9,830 nt of DNA from Phycisphaerales bacterium (lineage in GTDB: Bacteria; Planctomycetota; Phycisphaerae; Tepidisphaerales; Tepidisphaeraceae): assembly GCA_028288775.1 (NCBI GenBank), contig JAQGHP010000332.1, positions 1-9,830 on the forward strand. The letters are read 5' to 3'. Position numbers and translations under genes: made by a program. The notes under the pieces are model-generated. The model searched no databases. It was not told the origin of the DNA and worked only from the letters and a program-made list of their open reading frames with translations. Position 1 is the stretch's first letter. Every line of letters starts with the position of its first letter. Positions 7,046 to 9,830 of the stretch are shown in pieces.

Positions 7046-7836
7046 GGGACGTGCGCGATATGGGTTCGCAGTTACCGATTCACGGACACGCTTTATCGTG
7101 AGAGGCGACAAATTCAGCCGGTAAACGAGCGATCAGAGGATGCGATCACCTCAAATTCGGGACGAATTTGGGTGTGGCGCAGCCTGCGAATTTACAACGC
7201 AAAAATGTATGGCAGTGCCGAGGCGCCGCACCGTTCGACCAGGCGCGCCGGCCCCGGTGACCGCGTCGTCGTTATAATCTCTAACCTTATGGGACCGGGT
7301 CAGGATACCATTGCGAACCAACCGGTTCCCGACGATGGCTACATCCGCCTCCCGTGGCTCGGCCCGATTAGAGCCCAGGGGCGCACGGCGGATCTGATCG
7401 GCGAGGCCATTCATGATGGATTCGCCGAGGCAGACCTCATTCAACACGCAAATGTAATTGTGACATTCGCCGACACGCACGAGACAAATCCGCCTTCCCC
7501 GAGCCCGGGTCGAACGAGTTCCACCTCGTGGGCGTTGGCGCGAGGCCGGCCTGCGAACGCGACGTCGCCGCCGGCAATTTTCTCCCCGCCCGCGCCTCCG
7601 GGCACCGGTTCCCATTGGCGAAAACTGGGTTTTGAATTCGTTTCCCTGTGGCAACCGGAATTCACGCATTCCCGGCAGGAATGGCAGATTTCCTTTCCGC
7701 ATTGGATGGTGGCCCTTCTTTGCGCGGTGCTTCCCGGTTTACGATTGTTGGCGTCGATGCGCCGCCGTCTCCGTACGCGCGCTAACTGCTGCACCATCTG
7801 CGGCTACGACCTCCGCGCCACGCCCGAGCGCTGCCC
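6914..7836 (+). repeat. 39-bp identical 3' repeat of the paralogues (6914-6952 and 7798-7836)
   Basis: The segments encoding the zinc-ribbon core CGYDLRATPERCP are identical over 39 bp. Beyond them the two genes diverge again. With the 5' repeat this leaves constant ends around unrelated middles. Confidence 0.85.
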
Positions 7837-7939
7837 GGAATGTGGGACGCCCCGATCGGCCGCGGCAAGGGAGAGGGGATGGAATGGTTCGAATCATGGC
7901 AGGACATTCAAGGATATCCGAGACATTTGCCCGCCTTGA
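6992..7939 (+). CDS. Zinc-ribbon membrane protein with Poly_export domain (copy 2)
   Basis: The protein has 315 residues. An N-terminal helix (about 5-26) is nearly identical to copy 1. Residues 86-160 match the Wza-type polysaccharide biosynthesis/export domain: GPGDRVVVI, then PVPDDGYIRLPWLGPIRAQG, then ADLIGEAI and an ADLI..ANVIVTF ending. A Ser/Pro/Arg-rich stretch (165-205), a second membrane helix (236-253, SFPHWMVALLCAVLPGL), a basic cluster and a zinc ribbon (C267, C270, C281, C284) follow. Wza proteins normally are outer-membrane lipoproteins; a Poly_export domain tethered to the inner membrane at both ends is unusual. A role in exopolysaccharide export or sensing is inference. AAGG stands 7 nt before the ATG. 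The frame is open upstream to 6809, but that part is antiphase to copy 1. Residues about 163-205 read more naturally in another frame. Confidence 0.8.
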   Translation: MKRRAFTLLSALSLVLCVGTCAIWVRSYRFTDTLYRERRQIQPVNERSEDAITSNSGRIWVWRSLRIYNAKMYGSAEAPHRSTRRAGPGDRVVVIISNLMGPGQDTIANQPVPDDGYIRLPWLGPIRAQGRTADLIGEAIHDGFAEADLIQHANVIVTFADTHETNPPSPSPGRTSSTSWALARGRPANATSPPAIFSPPAPPGTGSHWRKLGFEFVSLWQPEFTHSRQEWQISFPHWMVALLCAVLPGLRLLASMRRRLRTRANCCTICGYDLRATPERCPECGTPRSAAARERGWNGSNHGRTFKDIRDICPP

Positions 7940-8003
7940 GCCAAGGTCGGCGGCGCTGCATGATATTGCCCACATCATGGGGCGGTGCGCGGTATATTCG
8001 ACC

Positions 8004-8009
8004 GGGAGG
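8004..8009 (+). promoter_or_regulatory. Ribosome binding site deciding the HAF-protein start
   Basis: GGGAGG lies 5 nt before the GTG at 8015. An earlier in-frame GTG at 7985 has no Shine-Dalgarno. A TATATT at 7993-7998 resembles a -10 box but would give a very short leader and lacks a convincing -35. Confidence 0.55.
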
Positions 8010-8014
8010 CTCGG

Positions 8015-9091
8015 GTGTTCACGGCGATAACACGACTAACGCATTCACGGCGCTGGAAGCGCGGTTCTACTAAGGCGCGCCGGGAGAACGGTGTCCCGGT
8101 GATTGGCGCTGCAACTGTCGAGTGCCTCGAATCCCGCACGTTGCTCAGCGTCACCTACAAGGTTCTCGACCTGGGCGTTCTGCCCGGCGGAACTACCAGC
8201 GCGGCGTACGGCCTGAACCAGGCGGGCGCGGTCGTCGGCAACGCGACTGCCGCCAATGGCGTCACTCACGGCTTCAAATTTATCAGCGGGAAGATGACCG
8301 ATCTGGGCAATCCCCTCAGTTCGGTGGTTTCCCATGGCTATGCGATCAACGCCAAGGGGGATGTCACCGGCGAAGCGGTAATCGGAAAATACGATCACGC
8401 GGTTCTGTTCTCCAACGGCGTCATGCACGATCTCGGCACGCTCGGCGGCAACAGCAGTTTCGCCTACGCCATCAATGATTCGCAAACCGTCGTCGGCGGA
8501 TCGTATATTGCCGGGAACACCGTGGTTCACGCGTTTATCTGGACGCCCGCCCGGGGGATGAAGGATCTGGGGACGCTCGGCGGGGGGTTCAGCCTTGCGT
8601 ATGGGATCACGGCAGCGGGGAAAATCGTCGGCTACTCCACCAATCCGCACGGGCAGAACCATGCGTTTCTTTTTGACGGCGCGATGCATGATCTAGGCGT
8701 TCTGGCGGGCGCCACGCGCAGTATCGCGTATGCGATGAACGTGTTCGGCCAGATCGCCGGGTCGGCGAAGGTGGCCGGCAACGAGCACGCGGTGCTGTAC
8801 GCCGCGGGTAAGTATTCGGACCTGGGGACGCTGGGCGGGATCAGCAGCTCGGCCTACGCGATCAACGACTCGGGCACGCTCGTTGGCGAGTCCACGCTCA
8901 GGAACTCCACCACCACACATGCCTTCGAATATCGCGGCGGAAAGATGTACGACCTCAATCAGGAGATCGACCCCGCCGCGGGGTGGACGCTGCTGGACGC
9001 GTCGGGGGTAAACAATGCAGGGCAGATCGTTGGGCTGGGGATGATCCATGGGAAGATCCATGGATTTTTGCTGACGAAGATTCTTGTTTGA
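8015..9091 (+). CDS. HAF-repeat protein with LEPR-XLL-type N-terminus
   Basis: From the GTG at 8015 the protein has 358 residues. A basic N-terminus (1-37) leads to LESRTLLS (38-45), the same motif as in the giant surface protein, and the repeats begin straight after it. Seven DL-type motifs (Asp at 52, 97, 139, 184, 227, 269 and 313) recur every 42-45 residues. Most units contain a YAIN or YGI run, a VVG-type turn and an HAF or HAV strand; DLGTLGG occurs three times. This is the HAF repeat family of probably extracellular proteins, whose molecular function is not established. No classical signal peptide, Cys or catalytic motif is seen. Seven regular units could form a seven-bladed propeller, which is inference. 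It is 75 bp downstream of the zinc-ribbon pair on the same strand. Confidence 0.88.
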   Translation: MFTAITRLTHSRRWKRGSTKARRENGVPVIGAATVECLESRTLLSVTYKVLDLGVLPGGTTSAAYGLNQAGAVVGNATAANGVTHGFKFISGKMTDLGNPLSSVVSHGYAINAKGDVTGEAVIGKYDHAVLFSNGVMHDLGTLGGNSSFAYAINDSQTVVGGSYIAGNTVVHAFIWTPARGMKDLGTLGGGFSLAYGITAAGKIVGYSTNPHGQNHAFLFDGAMHDLGVLAGATRSIAYAMNVFGQIAGSAKVAGNEHAVLYAAGKYSDLGTLGGISSSAYAINDSGTLVGESTLRNSTTTHAFEYRGGKMYDLNQEIDPAAGWTLLDASGVNNAGQIVGLGMIHGKIHGFLLTKILV

Positions 9092-9211
9092 GCGCGCGGC
9101 CGGCAGGGGGTTCGTCGTTCCATACGCGCGTGGCAACTTTTGCGGCGCAGCCATGTCCAATCATTGAGCGAATCAGGTTCCGAGTCAGCAGAATCATCCG
9201 CGCGACGATGC

Positions 9212-9220
9212 GGAGGAAGG
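9212..9220 (+). promoter_or_regulatory. Strong ribosome binding site of the glycoside hydrolase
   Basis: GGAGGAAGG precedes the ATG at 9225, with GGAGG spaced 8 nt from it. This near-consensus site fixes the start. No convincing promoter was found in the 133-bp gap behind the HAF gene. Confidence 0.7.
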
Positions 9221-9224
9221 TATC

Positions 9225-9830
9225 ATGCTTCGATATGCGCTCGGTCTTTCCATCGTCCTTCTGTGGATTCTCACAGCCATCGGGCCGGTTCGTGCGCAAA
9301 CGCTGCCGCCGTTGCACGCACAAGGGCGGCAGATTCGAGACGCCGCGGGGAAGGTGGTTCAACTCCGGGGCGTGAACGTCGGGGGCTGGCTGGTCACGGA
9401 AGCTTGGATGTGCGGGGAGACTGACAATGTGGAGCGCAAGGCCCTCGAGCAATTGGAAAAACGCTTCGGCGCGGAGAAGGCGACGACGCTCATGACCGCG
9501 TGGCAGGACAATTGGTTTGCCGCCGCGGATCTGGACGTGATCAAGATGTACGGATGCAACGTGCTTCGCGTTCCGTTCAGCTACCGCACGTTGCAGGATG
9601 TCGCGGGGAATTGGAAACGCGACGGGAAACACAACATCGATTTTTCGCGAATGGATTGGATCGTCAAAGAAGCCCAGCAGCGCGGTTTGTACGTCATATT
9701 TGTACTCCACACCTGGCCGGGCGATTACCACACGATCTCCCGACAGACGCCCGAGGGCCAGGCGGCGCGCGTGAAAATGGCCGCACTATGGACGGAAGTG
9801 GCCCGCCACTTTCGCGGCGTCGGGGCGATC
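9225..9830 (+). CDS. Secreted GH5-like glycoside hydrolase, N-terminal part
   Basis: The first 202 codons are present; the gene runs off the right edge. A Sec signal peptide is clear: hydrophobic core 5-20 and probable cleavage after VRA (24/25). The mature part opens with QLRGVNVGGWLVTEAWM (47-62), typical of GH5 cellulase and exo-beta-1,3-glucanase-like enzymes. It continues with FAAADLDVIKMYGCNVLRVPFSY (98-120, containing the conserved family Arg at R115) and GLYVIFVLHTWPG (154-166), where H162 fits the conserved His of the TIM barrel. The catalytic acid/base and nucleophile glutamates would lie beyond the window. It should hydrolyse a beta-glucan outside the cytoplasm; the exact substrate is not decidable from this part. 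It may share a role with the polysaccharide-related gene nearby. Confidence 0.9.
   Translation, partial: MLRYALGLSIVLLWILTAIGPVRAQTLPPLHAQGRQIRDAAGKVVQLRGVNVGGWLVTEAWMCGETDNVERKALEQLEKRFGAEKATTLMTAWQDNWFAAADLDVIKMYGCNVLRVPFSYRTLQDVAGNWKRDGKHNIDFSRMDWIVKEAQQRGLYVIFVLHTWPGDYHTISRQTPEGQAARVKMAALWTEVARHFRGVGAI

Noticed and set aside
9043..9070. Two GATCCATGG copies plus a T-run as a terminator at the end of the HAF gene
   Set aside because: The sequence is inside the coding region (the IHG repeats near the C-terminus), and the stems are only short self-palindromes.
8955..9731. Minus-strand 258-codon frame over the HAF and hydrolase genes
   Set aside because: It spans two real plus-strand genes, including the signal peptide and GH5 motifs, and is an artefact of high GC.
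1..9830. CRISPR arrays, tRNA or rRNA genes, insertion sequences or a defence system
   Set aside because: No regular short repeats with spacers, no RNA gene signatures, no transposase or terminal inverted repeats with target duplications, and no nuclease, NTPase or reverse transcriptase motifs were seen.

Overview
The window looks like chromosomal accessory DNA from a planctomycete, most likely a soil or freshwater Phycisphaerae-type bacterium. The clues are GC-rich DNA, two membrane proteins ending in the zinc-ribbon signature CGYDLRATPERCPECG that is very common in that phylum, and two large or secreted proteins carrying the N-terminal LExRxLLS (LEPR-XLL-like) motif. This placement is inference from remembered family distribution; no database search was run.

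Layout, minus-strand block (1-5875). Reading in the direction of transcription: a small lysine-rich protein of unknown function (5609-5875), a DUF4118-type membrane histidine kinase (4311-5432), an OmpR/PhoB-type response regulator (3467-4186), then the N-terminal 1064 codons of a very large Gly/Thr/Asn-rich repetitive surface protein (1-3193, running off the left edge). The kinase and regulator form a two-component pair. The surface protein lies 273 bp downstream on the same strand and is a candidate, though unproven, target or cotranscribed output. Two conspicuous inverted repeats sit in this block: an 84-nt imperfect palindrome with 27 pairs just upstream of the kinase, and a perfect 13-bp dyad around the kinase stop codon.

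Divergent intergenic region (5876-6455). This 580-bp stretch has no convincing gene but holds a chain of perfect hairpins, one of which has two competing complementary partners.

Plus-strand block (6456-9830). Two adjacent paralogous genes (6456-6995 and 6992-7939, overlapping as ATGA) share almost identical 5' ends and zinc-ribbon ends but have unrelated middles; the second carries a Wza-like polysaccharide-export (Poly_export) domain in its middle. They are followed by a HAF-repeat protein (8015-9091) with seven evenly spaced DLG-type repeats, and by the first 202 codons of a secreted GH5-like glycoside hydrolase (9225-9830, running off the right edge).

The common theme is the cell surface: an adhesin-like giant protein, a sensing module, an unusual membrane-anchored polysaccharide-export-like protein, a HAF protein and a secreted glycosidase. 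I do not see a defence island, CRISPR array, tRNA, rRNA or insertion sequence. The most unusual items are the Poly_export domain bracketed by the constant ends of another family, a segment of that gene that reads better in another frame, and the large palindrome before the kinase.
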